This document shows, one piece after another, positions 38,119 through 47,862 of a stretch of DNA of 64,000 nucleotides (position 1 is the stretch's first letter; every line of letters begins with the position of its first letter). Made by a program: the position numbers and the translations under genes. The notes beneath the pieces were generated by a model. The model searched no databases. It had not been told where the DNA came from and saw only the letters and a list, made by a program, of their open reading frames with translations. This DNA comes from Treponema sp. (GTDB lineage: Bacteria > Spirochaetota > Spirochaetia > Treponematales > Treponemataceae): contig JAILEY010000038.1 of assembly GCA_024687165.1 (NCBI GenBank), positions 1 to 64,000 on the forward strand, written 5' to 3'.

Positions 38119-38328
38119 TCAACCTAAAGCCATTACGCCGGTTGAACTGATTGCTGCAGAAATTGCATCTTCAATTCCGGCTGTAGATTCATCGAAGTCT
38201 ACACATACCTGACATTTTGCTGCTGAAGAAACAACATTTGTTACTCCTGCAACACCTTTTACTGCAGCATCAACTTTTGCTGCTGTTGCATCGTCATCCA
38301 TGCCGGTTACGTAAATTTTTTTCTGCAT
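38119..38328 (-). CDS. HMA-like (heavy-metal-associated fold) small protein lacking the CXXC metal site
   Basis: MQKKIYVTGMDDDATAAKVDAAVKGVAGVTNVVSSAAKCQVCVDFDESTAGIEDAISAAISSTG has the HMA pattern, but GMDDDAT replaces GMTCxxC. Confidence 0.72.
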   Translation of the reverse strand: MQKKIYVTGMDDDATAAKVDAAVKGVAGVTNVVSSAAKCQVCVDFDESTAGIEDAISAAISSTGVMALG

Positions 38329-38415
38329 ATTTCAATCTCCCTTGAGAAACTCTTCCAAAAAGAATTATATATACTGTAGGGGATTTATTCAAGTAAATTT
38401 TTTCTGAAATGTGCT

Positions 38416-39435
38416 TTAGTCGGTCTCTGATCTGCCTAATTGACCACATGCACCGCCAATTTTTTTCCCTCGTGGTGTTCTTAAGTTTACATTAAGATTT
38501 GCTTTCTCTAGATACTTAACGAATGTATTGCATTCTTTCCTTAATGGAGTCTTAAATTGTAAATTTGGTACTGGATTCCATGGAATAAGGTTTATGTATA
38601 CATCTGCACCCTTAGCAAATTCTATTAATTCGTCAGCACTTTCTTTTGATGTATTTTTCCCTGAAAGAAGAGCCGCTTCAAGGGTAACACGTTTTCCTGT
38701 TTTTTCTGCATAATATTTTATGGCTTTTTTTAACTCTGGCAGAGGATTTCCTTTTGTAACAGGCATAAGCTCTTCCCGTAACTGAGGGTTTGCTGTTGTT
38801 AAACTTACAGCAAGTCTCATCGAAGGACCATTGTCTGCAAGATCGTAAATTCCTTTTATTATTCCGCTTGTGCTCAGTGTAATTCTTCTGGCGCTTAAAG
38901 CTCTCCCTTTTGGATCTGTAAGTACAGCTACGGCTTTTCTGATCTCACTAAGATTTTGCATAGGTTCACCCATGCCCATGAATACAATGTTGTCGAGTTT
39001 TCCGGCTTCTTTTTCCATAAAGAGGAATTCTTCAACTATTTCACCTGCTGTAAGATTTCTTCCAAGACCAAGCTGTCCTGTCTGACAGAATGCACATTTC
39101 ATGGCACATCCGGCCTGGCAGCTTACGCATGCAGTTTTTCTTCCTTCTTTATCAGTTAACAGTACTGTTTCAATCTGTCTTCCGTCAAAAAGCGTAATCT
39201 GAAGTTTTATAGTTCCGTCCGGATCTATAAGTGCTTTTGAAACAGTGGAGGTGCGAAGAGCTACTTTTTCTTCAAGAACAGCCCTTGTGTTTTTATCAAT
39301 GTTTGTCATTTCATCAAAAGAAACTGCACCTTTTGCTATCCATTCGTAAATCTGCTTTGCACGGAATTCCGGCTTGAGCTGCAGTTTTTCAGCAATTTCT
39401 TTTGGAAAGAGGCCTGTGAGTGAAATTTTTTCCAT
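38416..39435 (-). CDS. rlmN: 23S rRNA (adenine2503-C2)/tRNA methyltransferase RlmN
   Basis: CVSCQAGCAMKCAFCQTGQLGLGRNLTAGEIVEE, GMGEPMQN, RRITLSTSGI, C-terminal GACGQL. Confidence 0.93.
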   Translation of the reverse strand: MEKISLTGLFPKEIAEKLQLKPEFRAKQIYEWIAKGAVSFDEMTNIDKNTRAVLEEKVALRTSTVSKALIDPDGTIKLQITLFDGRQIETVLLTDKEGRKTACVSCQAGCAMKCAFCQTGQLGLGRNLTAGEIVEEFLFMEKEAGKLDNIVFMGMGEPMQNLSEIRKAVAVLTDPKGRALSARRITLSTSGIIKGIYDLADNGPSMRLAVSLTTANPQLREELMPVTKGNPLPELKKAIKYYAEKTGKRVTLEAALLSGKNTSKESADELIEFAKGADVYINLIPWNPVPNLQFKTPLRKECNTFVKYLEKANLNVNLRTPRGKKIGGACGQLGRSETD

Positions 39436-39441
39436 AATTCG

Positions 39442-40596
39442 TCAGCTTGCCTGGATCTGATCCATAAAATCGTTTATTGCCTGGCTTTTTATACCAAGTC
39501 TCTGGAATGACTGAAGTATGTTTATTGCTTCCTGCTTTTTATTTGTCTTCATGTAGCAGTCTGCTATGTCAATGTATAATCTGTAGTTTTTAGGGTCATC
39601 CTTTACAAGTTTTGAAAGACGATCGATTGCTTCATCGTATTTTCCCTGACCTTTGCAGATTAATGCAAGACCAAGTGCTGCGTATACATCAAAGTCTATG
39701 TCCATAGCACGATTGTAATAATCAGCTGCTGTTGCATAGTCTCCTGTATTTCTGAAAGCGTCGCCTGTACGTGTAAGGATAACTTTGTTTTTAGGATCGA
39801 TTTCAAGAATTTTGTTCCAGTATTCAATCGAACGGAACTGCTGGTTCATACCGCGGTAACAGTCAGCAATTCCGAATAAGGCGTAGAAATTTTTTGGATC
39901 TTTTTCAAGTGCTTTTTCAAAATATGGGAGCCCTTTTTCAAAAGTCTTGAGCTTTCTGTGACAGTTTCCTATTGATGTAAGAACGCGGATATCAACTCCA
40001 TCTGGATTAATATCTACCATACGAGTCCAGTAGAAAAGAGCATCCTTGTATTCCTTAAAATCATAGTGCAGGTGTCCAAGACCGATGAGAGCATATGCAT
40101 TATTTTCTTCCATCTCGAGAACTTTAAGATAAAGTGCCTTTGATTTTTTTAAGTCATGAGTTTTTCTGTAGGCATCTGCAACTCGTGTTAAAACCGTAAT
40201 GTTTCTGTCATCATGTACAAGGTACTGTTCCCAGATTTCAATTGCCTTGTGATACTGATTAATTGCCTTATAGCAGTCAGCAAGACCAAAAAGGGCATAG
40301 TTGTTCCCCGGATGATGAGCAAGACATTTTGAATAATATTCTATTGCAGCATTGAAGTGTGACTGTTTTCTTTCACAGTCTCCAAGACCGACAAGTGCAT
40401 AGTTGTTGTTGTCTTCTATTTCAAGAATTTCTTTAAAGGATTTAAGAGATTCTTCAATATTGTTTTCTTTTAGAAACTGATAACCTTTTTTGGAAAGATC
40501 GCTTATCTGCTTTGCTTTTGGATCATCTGTTTTGCCTGCATCTGCTACAGATTGAGCTGACATGTCAAATTCTGATTCGTTTTTTTGATTTTCCAT
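39442..40596 (-). CDS. Tetratricopeptide-repeat protein
   Basis: Serial TPRs (NYALVGLGDCERKQSHFNAAIEYYSKCLAHHPGNNYALFGLADCYK...). Confidence 0.85.
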   Translation of the reverse strand: MENQKNESEFDMSAQSVADAGKTDDPKAKQISDLSKKGYQFLKENNIEESLKSFKEILEIEDNNNYALVGLGDCERKQSHFNAAIEYYSKCLAHHPGNNYALFGLADCYKAINQYHKAIEIWEQYLVHDDRNITVLTRVADAYRKTHDLKKSKALYLKVLEMEENNAYALIGLGHLHYDFKEYKDALFYWTRMVDINPDGVDIRVLTSIGNCHRKLKTFEKGLPYFEKALEKDPKNFYALFGIADCYRGMNQQFRSIEYWNKILEIDPKNKVILTRTGDAFRNTGDYATAADYYNRAMDIDFDVYAALGLALICKGQGKYDEAIDRLSKLVKDDPKNYRLYIDIADCYMKTNKKQEAINILQSFQRLGIKSQAINDFMDQIQAS

Positions 40597-40613
40597 TTTT
40601 TACTTCCTTATTT

Positions 40614-40952
40614 TTATTCTTTTAGCAGGGCTGATATGGTTTGTGAAACTTTTTCAATAAGCGGTTCACTTTTTCTTTTATTATGTGCAAGAAGATATAA
40701 TTTTAGCGCGTCAAGAAATTCATTTTTTTCCGCATATTTGTCACCGACTCTTGTAAGTCCGTCTGAATATCCGGTTGTAATAAAAATTCTTTCCGCCATT
40801 TCAAATTTTCCCTCATTAAATAAAGCATTTGCTTTTCTGTTGAGAGCAACTTTCTGCGGATCTGAAAGCCCGGAAACTGGAGCATCTGTTGTTTTTATGA
40901 ATGCGTACGAGTCCTGCTTTTTATCAATCTCATTTTTTAAATCTTTATTCAT
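40614..40952 (-). CDS. Hypothetical protein
   Basis: 112-aa ORF directly upstream of and co-oriented with the TPR gene. Confidence 0.55.
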   Translation of the reverse strand: MNKDLKNEIDKKQDSYAFIKTTDAPVSGLSDPQKVALNRKANALFNEGKFEMAERIFITTGYSDGLTRVGDKYAEKNEFLDALKLYLLAHNKRKSEPLIEKVSQTISALLKE

Positions 40953-41003
40953 ATAATAATAAATTGTAACTTGATATTTTCATTTGTCAAGTTTATGAAA
41001 AAA

Positions 41004-41573
41004 TTAGGACAGATTTTCACTATTTTTTTCATATTCATAGAAATTTACAATCGAACGGCCATAGACTCGTTTGTCTGTAAGCACAAGATTTTCAATTTTG
41101 TCTGGAAGTGCATCTTCTGCAGGGTAGTGAATCATCAGCTGTCCGCCTTCTTTTAAGAGGCCTCTTTTTGCAGCTGTTGAAATAATCTCCTGACGGAATT
41201 TGTATGGAAACGGAGGATCAAAGAAAATAAAATCATACTGACCCTTGTGACGTTTTAAGAATAGCTCTACAGCCATAAAGTGACAGTTGATTCTAACTCC
41301 GACTTCTTCAGCCATCTTTACATTCTGAAAAATTATTTTTGCTTTTGACTTGTCCATCTCACATAGTGTTACGTCTTTTGCACCATGACTAACTGCTTCA
41401 AGAGCTATTGTTCCTGAGCCGGAAAACAGGTCAAGAAAAGATTTTCCTTCAAGTCTTGTAGAAAGAATGCTGAATACAGATTCCCTCATTTTATCCATTG
41501 CCGGACGAATAGCCATCTTTCCGTATGGAGTTTCCGTAACGCGTCCCTTGAGTTTACCGCCTGTAATTCTCAT
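41004..41573 (-). CDS. rsmD: 16S rRNA (guanine966-N2)-methyltransferase
   Basis: MRITGGKLKGR, FLDLFSGSGTIALEAVSHGA, IFFDPPF. Confidence 0.92.
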   Translation of the reverse strand: MRITGGKLKGRVTETPYGKMAIRPAMDKMRESVFSILSTRLEGKSFLDLFSGSGTIALEAVSHGAKDVTLCEMDKSKAKIIFQNVKMAEEVGVRINCHFMAVELFLKRHKGQYDFIFFDPPFPYKFRQEIISTAAKRGLLKEGGQLMIHYPAEDALPDKIENLVLTDKRVYGRSIVNFYEYEKNSENLS

Positions 41574-41583
41574 TGAGTGATCC

Positions 41584-43212
41584 TTACTTTGATTTTTTTG
41601 ATGAACTGTTTAATGCCCAGTAAGTATCATCATGTGCAAGATTTTTGTTTGATTTTGCATAGTCAAATGCAGTTTTCCCAGAATCATCCATAATGTCAGT
41701 TCTTGCCCCGGAATCAAGGAGAATCTGAAGAACCTGTGTAGAAGTTGCATACTGTGCTGCATACATCAAAGGTGTCTGTCCTTTCCAGAGTCTGTTGAGA
41801 GGAAGTCCCATTTCTGTAAACAGTTTGATTTTTGCAAGTCTTATATGATCATTTCCTGAATTTCCTGTAATTGCAAAAATAAATGCGCGGAAAACCTCAG
41901 CTTCGGATGCAGAGCGGTTTTTAAGAAGAAGTGCAATTATTTCCGGATTCTGAGAGTAATCTGCAGCCATAAGGAGTGGTGTTGCGTTGTACTTGTTTCT
42001 AACTCGAACATGAGCTCCTTTATCAATCAGCATTTTTACGATGTTCAGGTTGTTCTGGTAACGGCATGCATACATCAGTGCAGACCATCCGTCTCTGTCT
42101 CTTCTATTTACATCAGCACCGCTTTCAATAAGTTTGCGGACATCCCAGTCATTTCCTGTTTTTGCTGCTTTCATAAGAAGTGTTACACCGTATTTATCTG
42201 CTGCATCAGGATTTTTTATGAGGTCTGAATTAAATGCTTTTGTCTCTTCAACTTCATCTTCCTCTGCATAATCCATGAGGAATGTCTGTGTATACTGTTT
42301 GATTTCAGCTTTTTTAGGATCTGCGAGAGGCTTTACTACAGGTTTTTCAACTTCTACCTGAGGTTCTTTTTTTTCTGTGATTTCTGTATTTTCTGCTTTT
42401 ACAGGTTCTGCTTCTGTAACAGGTGGAACTGCGGCAATAGCTGGAGTTTCTGCAACAGGTTCTGTAACTGCTTCAGCTTCTGCGACAGGATCTGGTGTCT
42501 GTGCTTCAGTTGACGGAATTTCTGCTTCTGTAACTGGTGCGGGTGCTGTTTCTGTTGTAATTTCTGCTGCAGTTTCTGTCTCTTGTGTCTGTGCTGCAGT
42601 TAAAAGAGCTGCATCTTCAGCTGCTTTTTCTGCCTGAGCATTAGCTTCAAATTCTGCCGCTGCCTGCTGTGCTGCAAGAAGCTCCGGATCGATTCCTGTA
42701 TTTTCAGCAGGTGCGTTTGCTTCTGCATTAGGATCGTCTGCGTATTCAAGAAGTTTTTTATAGATGTTTCTGTTTGAATTCATTGCAGCATATTCAAAAC
42801 TGCATTTTCCCTGACTGTCTTTTGCAAGGACTTTCTTTTTTCTTCCGCTTTTAAATAAAGTGTCAGCCTTTGCAATTTCTTCAATAACCTTTATGTCTGA
42901 AGTGTACTGTGCCGCAAACATGAGTGGAGTTCTTTTGTCTTTTGCAGTAGCTCTTGTATCAGATTCATAATCGATGCATAACTTTATGATATTGTATCCG
43001 CGGTTGTTTTCAAGACAGAGCATAAGGAAAGTTTCTCTGTTATCACCGAAAACCTGGTCCGGGAGCTTTCTGTTTTTTCTGAATGCATCCTTGATGTTTT
43101 CTACGGATCCTGTTTTTGCTGTTTCAATGTAATCTACAGGATCATTTGATTTTGCAAAAATTGATGCAGTTAATATAAATAAAAGTGGCAGTGCTAAAAA
43201 TGTCTTTTTCAT
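41584..43212 (-). CDS. Secreted ankyrin-repeat protein with long Ala/Glu/Thr/Pro-rich linker
   Basis: Signal peptide MKKTFLALPLLFILTASIFA; ankyrin repeats at both ends separated by AAQQAAAEFEANAQ...EITEKKEPQVEVEKPVVKP. Confidence 0.82.
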   Translation of the reverse strand: MKKTFLALPLLFILTASIFAKSNDPVDYIETAKTGSVENIKDAFRKNRKLPDQVFGDNRETFLMLCLENNRGYNIIKLCIDYESDTRATAKDKRTPLMFAAQYTSDIKVIEEIAKADTLFKSGRKKKVLAKDSQGKCSFEYAAMNSNRNIYKKLLEYADDPNAEANAPAENTGIDPELLAAQQAAAEFEANAQAEKAAEDAALLTAAQTQETETAAEITTETAPAPVTEAEIPSTEAQTPDPVAEAEAVTEPVAETPAIAAVPPVTEAEPVKAENTEITEKKEPQVEVEKPVVKPLADPKKAEIKQYTQTFLMDYAEEDEVEETKAFNSDLIKNPDAADKYGVTLLMKAAKTGNDWDVRKLIESGADVNRRDRDGWSALMYACRYQNNLNIVKMLIDKGAHVRVRNKYNATPLLMAADYSQNPEIIALLLKNRSASEAEVFRAFIFAITGNSGNDHIRLAKIKLFTEMGLPLNRLWKGQTPLMYAAQYATSTQVLQILLDSGARTDIMDDSGKTAFDYAKSNKNLAHDDTYWALNSSSKKSK

Positions 43213-43429
43213 GATGCTACAATTATAGGTTGAAATTTAAAAAAACACAATGATTAATTGATATGAATATAAGCGCACAAGATGTTTTTCGTCTATGAGT
43301 TTCCGCTGATAGTTAGTCCCTGTGTTTTTACTTTATTTTTCAAAATTGTTTTTCTGCTGAATTTTATGCGTGTTTTAGGGCTTCATGCTTTGACTTTTCT
43401 ATTATCTCATGATAGAATTCACAAACTTT

Positions 43430-43451
43430 TTGGACTGTGTTTGCGGTCCAA
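43430..43451. promoter_or_regulatory. Operator-like or leader hairpin upstream of cellobiose phosphorylase
   Basis: Perfect inverted repeat TTGGAC-N10-GTCCAA about 30 bp upstream of the start codon. Confidence 0.35.
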
Positions 43452-43479
43452 TTAATAAATTAATGAAGGAAAAAAAAAT

Positions 43480-45966
43480 ATGGAATTCGGACACTTTGAT
43501 GACCAGAACAGAGAATTTGTAATCACAAATCCTGCAACACCTTGGCCTTGGATCAATTACCTTGGCAACGAAGATTTCTTCTCGCTCATTTCAAACACAG
43601 CGGGTGGTTATTCATTCTACAAAGACGCTAAGTTCCGCCGCATTACTCGTTACCGCTATAACGGTGTACCAATGGATAATGGTGGACGTTATTTCTATAT
43701 CAATGATAATGGTACAGTATGGAATCCTGGATGGAAGCCATGCAAGACTGAACTTGACAGCTACGAGTGCCGTCATGGTATGAACTATACACGCATCACA
43801 GGAAGCAAGAACGGAATTGAAGCATCAGTTCTTTTCTTTGTTCCTCTTAAGACATGGGCAGAAGTTCAGAAAGTAACACTTAAGAACACAACAAACGCAA
43901 CAAAGAAAATCAAGCTTTTCTCATTTGCTGAATGGTGTCTCTGGAACGCTGCAACAGATATGGAAAACTTCCAGCGCAACTGGTCAACAGGTGAAGTTGA
44001 AATCGATGGTTCTACAATTTACCACAAAACTGAATATAAGGAACGCCGCAATCATTATGCATACTATTCACTTACAAATGCAAAGATTGACGGATACGAT
44101 ACAGACCGCGAATCATTCATCGGTCTTTACAACGAATTTGCAAATCCTCAGTGCGTAATGGCAGGAAAGCCAAGCAACTCACTTGCTCATGGATGGTCTC
44201 CGGTTGCTTCTCACTATGTAGAAGTTGAACTTAAGGCTGGTGAAAGCAAGGATTATATTTTTGTTCTTGGTTATGTTGAAAATGCACAGGAAGAAAAATT
44301 CTGTGAAGCTGACATTGAACGCAAGAAGAAGGGAACTCTCATTTCTTCACAGGACAGCGATGTAACACTCGTAAACAAGACAAAAGCAGAAGCACTTATC
44401 AAGAAGTTCTCTACAGTAGAAGCTGTTGATGCTGCATATAACGAACTTCGCGCAATGTGGGATGCTCTCCTTGATAAGTATGTTGTTAAGAGTGATGATG
44501 AAAAGCTCAACCGTATGGTTAACATCTGGAGCCAGTATCAGTGTATGATTACATTCAACTTCTCACGCTCTGCTTCATTCTTTGAAAGCGGTGTAGGTCG
44601 TGGAATGGGCTTCCGTGATTCTAACCAGGACCTTGTTGGATTCGTTCATCAGGTTCCTTCACGTGCACGCGAAAGAATTATCGATATTGCTTCAACACAG
44701 TTCCCTGATGGCGGATGTTATCACCAGTATCAGCCTCTTACAAAGCATGGTAACAACGACATCGGTGGCGGATTCAACGATGATCCTTGCTGGCTGATTT
44801 TCGGTACAGTTGCATACGTAAAAGAAACAGGAGACTTCTCAATTCTCGATGAACCTGTTCCATTTGACAACAAGGCTGGAACTGAAGTTTCCCTCATGGA
44901 ACACCTCAAGATTTCTTTCAATCATGTTGTAGAAAACCTCGGACCTCACATGCTTCCACTTATCGGACGTGCTGACTGGAACGACTGTCTTAATCTTAAC
45001 TGTTTCTCTTGGGATCCAAACGAATCATTCCAGACAACAGAAAATAATTCTGAAGGTTCTAAAGCAGAATCTCTTATGATTGCAGGTCTCTTTGTTGTTA
45101 CAGGAAAAGACTACATCGAACTTTGTAAGCAGGTTGGAAAGAATGACGAAGCTGAACGTGCACAGAAATGTGTTGACTCAATGATTGAAGCTGTTAAGAA
45201 GCACGGCTGGGACGGAGAATGGTATCTTCGCGCATACGACTTCTACGGAAACAAAATTGGTTCAAACGAAAACGAAGAAGGAAAAATCTTCATTGAATCA
45301 CAGGGCTTCTGTACAATGGCTGGAATCGGTCTTGAAGAAGGAATGGTTGATAAGGCTATTGATTCTTGTAAGAAATACCTTGACTGTGAACACGGTATGG
45401 TTCTCAATAATCCTGCATATACTAAATATCATGTTGAAATGGGTGAAATTTCTTCTTATCCTGCCGGATACAAGGAAAACGCTGGTATCTTCTGCCACAA
45501 CAACCCATGGGTAATTATCGGTGAAACAGTTGCAGGCCGCGGTAACGATGCATGGGAACTCTTCCGCAAGATTTCTCCGATGTACCTCAAGGATCAGCAG
45601 CTTCACAAGGTTGAACCATATGTAAACTGCCAGATGGTTGCAGGTAAAGATGCAGCAAAACCTGGTGAAGGAAAGAACTCTTGGCTCACAGGAACTGCAG
45701 CTTGGATGTGGCTCACAGTAAGCCAGTATCTCCTTGGAATTAAGCCTTCATATAAGGGAATTGTAATTGATCCATGTCTTCCTTCAGATGTTAAGGGCTA
45801 CAAGGTAACACGTAAGTTCCGTGATGCAACATACAACATTGAAATTGTAAACAACGGTTCTCAGAAGGGAATCAAGGAACTTTACATCGACGGTGCTAGG
45901 GCAGAAGGAAATCTCGTTCCAATGGCTAAGGCCGGCGAAACAGTTAATGTTAAAGCTGTTATGTAA
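43480..45966 (+). CDS. Cellobiose phosphorylase-type glycoside phosphorylase (GH94)
   Basis: [83 protein letters not shown]. Confidence 0.92.
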   Translation: MEFGHFDDQNREFVITNPATPWPWINYLGNEDFFSLISNTAGGYSFYKDAKFRRITRYRYNGVPMDNGGRYFYINDNGTVWNPGWKPCKTELDSYECRHGMNYTRITGSKNGIEASVLFFVPLKTWAEVQKVTLKNTTNATKKIKLFSFAEWCLWNAATDMENFQRNWSTGEVEIDGSTIYHKTEYKERRNHYAYYSLTNAKIDGYDTDRESFIGLYNEFANPQCVMAGKPSNSLAHGWSPVASHYVEVELKAGESKDYIFVLGYVENAQEEKFCEADIERKKKGTLISSQDSDVTLVNKTKAEALIKKFSTVEAVDAAYNELRAMWDALLDKYVVKSDDEKLNRMVNIWSQYQCMITFNFSRSASFFESGVGRGMGFRDSNQDLVGFVHQVPSRARERIIDIASTQFPDGGCYHQYQPLTKHGNNDIGGGFNDDPCWLIFGTVAYVKETGDFSILDEPVPFDNKAGTEVSLMEHLKISFNHVVENLGPHMLPLIGRADWNDCLNLNCFSWDPNESFQTTENNSEGSKAESLMIAGLFVVTGKDYIELCKQVGKNDEAERAQKCVDSMIEAVKKHGWDGEWYLRAYDFYGNKIGSNENEEGKIFIESQGFCTMAGIGLEEGMVDKAIDSCKKYLDCEHGMVLNNPAYTKYHVEMGEISSYPAGYKENAGIFCHNNPWVIIGETVAGRGNDAWELFRKISPMYLKDQQLHKVEPYVNCQMVAGKDAAKPGEGKNSWLTGTAAWMWLTVSQYLLGIKPSYKGIVIDPCLPSDVKGYKVTRKFRDATYNIEIVNNGSQKGIKELYIDGARAEGNLVPMAKAGETVNVKAVM

Positions 45967-46005
45967 TAATTAAAAGATAAATATTTTTATCTTATTAGAT
46001 GTACT

Positions 46006-46042
46006 GGGATGCTGATGGGAAAACTGTCAGTATCCCTTTGTT
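46006..46042 (+). terminator. Terminator after the GH94 gene
   Basis: GGGATGCTGA-loop-TGTCAGTATCCC followed by a T-rich tract. Confidence 0.55.
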
Positions 46043-46114
46043 GTTTTTAGGTGTTGTGGAAATAAAATAACATTTATTATTGAAGTTTTTGAAACATAAG
46101 GAAAAGAAATTAAA

Positions 46115-47806
46115 ATGAAAAAGCAGAAGGGAGCAACAAAAGCAACTTTATTGTTGAGTATTGCAGGTAAAGTTCAGAAGAAGCAGCTTGATAAGGCAGC
46201 AAAAAACGTAAAAAAGACAGAAGAAAAAACTCTGCGTGGAATTCTTGAATACGCTAAAGATACAGAATGGGGTAAAGCTCACAATTATGCAGAAATTTTA
46301 AAGGCAAAAACTCCGGAAGAACTTTATGCTTTGTGGCAGAAAAATGTTCCTCCTTCAGATTATGAAGATATCCGTCCGTTTGTTGAGCGTCATAAAAATG
46401 GTGAAGCAAATATTCTTTTCCCTGGAAAGCCGATGATGTATGCAACAACAAGCGGTACAACAAAAGAACCAAAATGGATTCCAATCACACATGAATATTA
46501 TAAAAACATCTACAATAAGATGACTAAAGTCTGGCTTTATACAATGATTATGCATCGTCCTAAAGTATTCTGGGGGCAGATTGTATCTATCGTTGGAAAG
46601 TCGATTGAAGGTGCTGCTCCTGATGGAACTGTATTCGGTTCTGTATCCGGAGTTACACAGAGAGACTGTCCTAAATTTGTAAAGGCTCTTTATTCAGCAC
46701 CAGCTGCTGTTTTCCGCATTGCAGATTATAAAGCAAGATATTATGCAATCATGCGTATGGGAATTGAGCGCGATGTAACTCTTATCGTAACTGCAAATCC
46801 TTCAACAATCGTTGAAATGCAGAACAACGTAAATGAGTTTTATGATTCATACGTTGAAGATATTGAAAAAGGTATAATCAACTCAAGCCTCAATATTCCT
46901 CAGGATATCCGCGATGAACTTCAGCCTTATCTTAAGCCTAATCCAAAGCGTGCGGCTGAACTTAAGGCTCTTAAAGAAAAATACGGCACGGTACTTCCAA
47001 AGCATTACTGGCCGAACATGCAGCTTTTGAATACATGGTACTGTGGAAACACACACGTTTATCTTGAAAAATTCAGAGATTCATTTAATCCAGAAATGCT
47101 TCACATGGAATTCAGTTATTTTGCTTCTGAATGTCGTGCAGGTCTTGTTATGGACGGAAAAGATAATACAACTCTTTTTGCACACATGCATTATTTTGAA
47201 TTTGTGCGTGAAGAAGATATGGATAAAGAAGATAAGGTATTCCTTCAGCTTCATGAACTTGAAGTTGGAAAGAGATACTGCATTTATGTAACAACTTACG
47301 CTGGTCTTTACCGCTATGACATGAACGATCTTGTTGAATGTACAGGTCACTACGGAACAATTCCTACAATCAAACTTATTCAGAAGACAAACGGAATAAT
47401 TACTTTGACTGGTGAAAAGCTTCATGAAAGTCAGTTTATCAATGCCGTTCATCAGGCAGAAAAAAATACAATGATTAAGACAAAGTTCTTTGTTGGTTTT
47501 GCATCTGTTGCAGAATCAAAGTATCATTTTTATTTTGAATTTGCAGATGAAAAAATGACTCAGGAACTTGCTGATAAATTTACGGCAGAAGTTGATAAGC
47601 TTCTTAAAGAAAGCAACATTGAATATGCAGCTAAACGTGATTCATTCCGCTTAAAGGATCCTGAATGCCATTTGCTCCAGCCTAATTCTTTTGAAACTTA
47701 CAAGGCAAGATGTATTGATATGGGCGCTCGTGACGGGCAGTTTAAACTCAATCTTTTGATGCAGGATGAAAAACGTCATGCGATGTTTAAGGATCTTGTA
47801 AAATAA
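46115..47806 (+). CDS. GH3 (auxin-responsive promoter) family acyl-adenylate-forming protein
   Basis: MYATTSGTTKEPKWIPITHEYYKN adenylate motif; GLYRYDMNDLVECTGHYGTIPTIKLIQKTNGIITLTGEKLHESQ. Confidence 0.88.
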   Translation: MKKQKGATKATLLLSIAGKVQKKQLDKAAKNVKKTEEKTLRGILEYAKDTEWGKAHNYAEILKAKTPEELYALWQKNVPPSDYEDIRPFVERHKNGEANILFPGKPMMYATTSGTTKEPKWIPITHEYYKNIYNKMTKVWLYTMIMHRPKVFWGQIVSIVGKSIEGAAPDGTVFGSVSGVTQRDCPKFVKALYSAPAAVFRIADYKARYYAIMRMGIERDVTLIVTANPSTIVEMQNNVNEFYDSYVEDIEKGIINSSLNIPQDIRDELQPYLKPNPKRAAELKALKEKYGTVLPKHYWPNMQLLNTWYCGNTHVYLEKFRDSFNPEMLHMEFSYFASECRAGLVMDGKDNTTLFAHMHYFEFVREEDMDKEDKVFLQLHELEVGKRYCIYVTTYAGLYRYDMNDLVECTGHYGTIPTIKLIQKTNGIITLTGEKLHESQFINAVHQAEKNTMIKTKFFVGFASVAESKYHFYFEFADEKMTQELADKFTAEVDKLLKESNIEYAAKRDSFRLKDPECHLLQPNSFETYKARCIDMGARDGQFKLNLLMQDEKRHAMFKDLVK

Positions 47807-47811
47807 AAAAA

Positions 47812-47854
47812 ACAGGCTGTTCACTGAATGAACTTAATCATCCTTTGAACAGCC
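47812..47854 (+). terminator. Terminator after the GH3-family gene
   Basis: AGGCTGTTCA-loop-TGAACAGCCT followed by TTTTT. Confidence 0.7.
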
Positions 47855-47862
47855 TTTTTTAT

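Noticed and set aside
42377-42637. 86-aa plus-strand Ser/Ala/Val-rich ORF
   Set aside because: Antisense of the low-complexity linker in the ankyrin gene; composition artefact.
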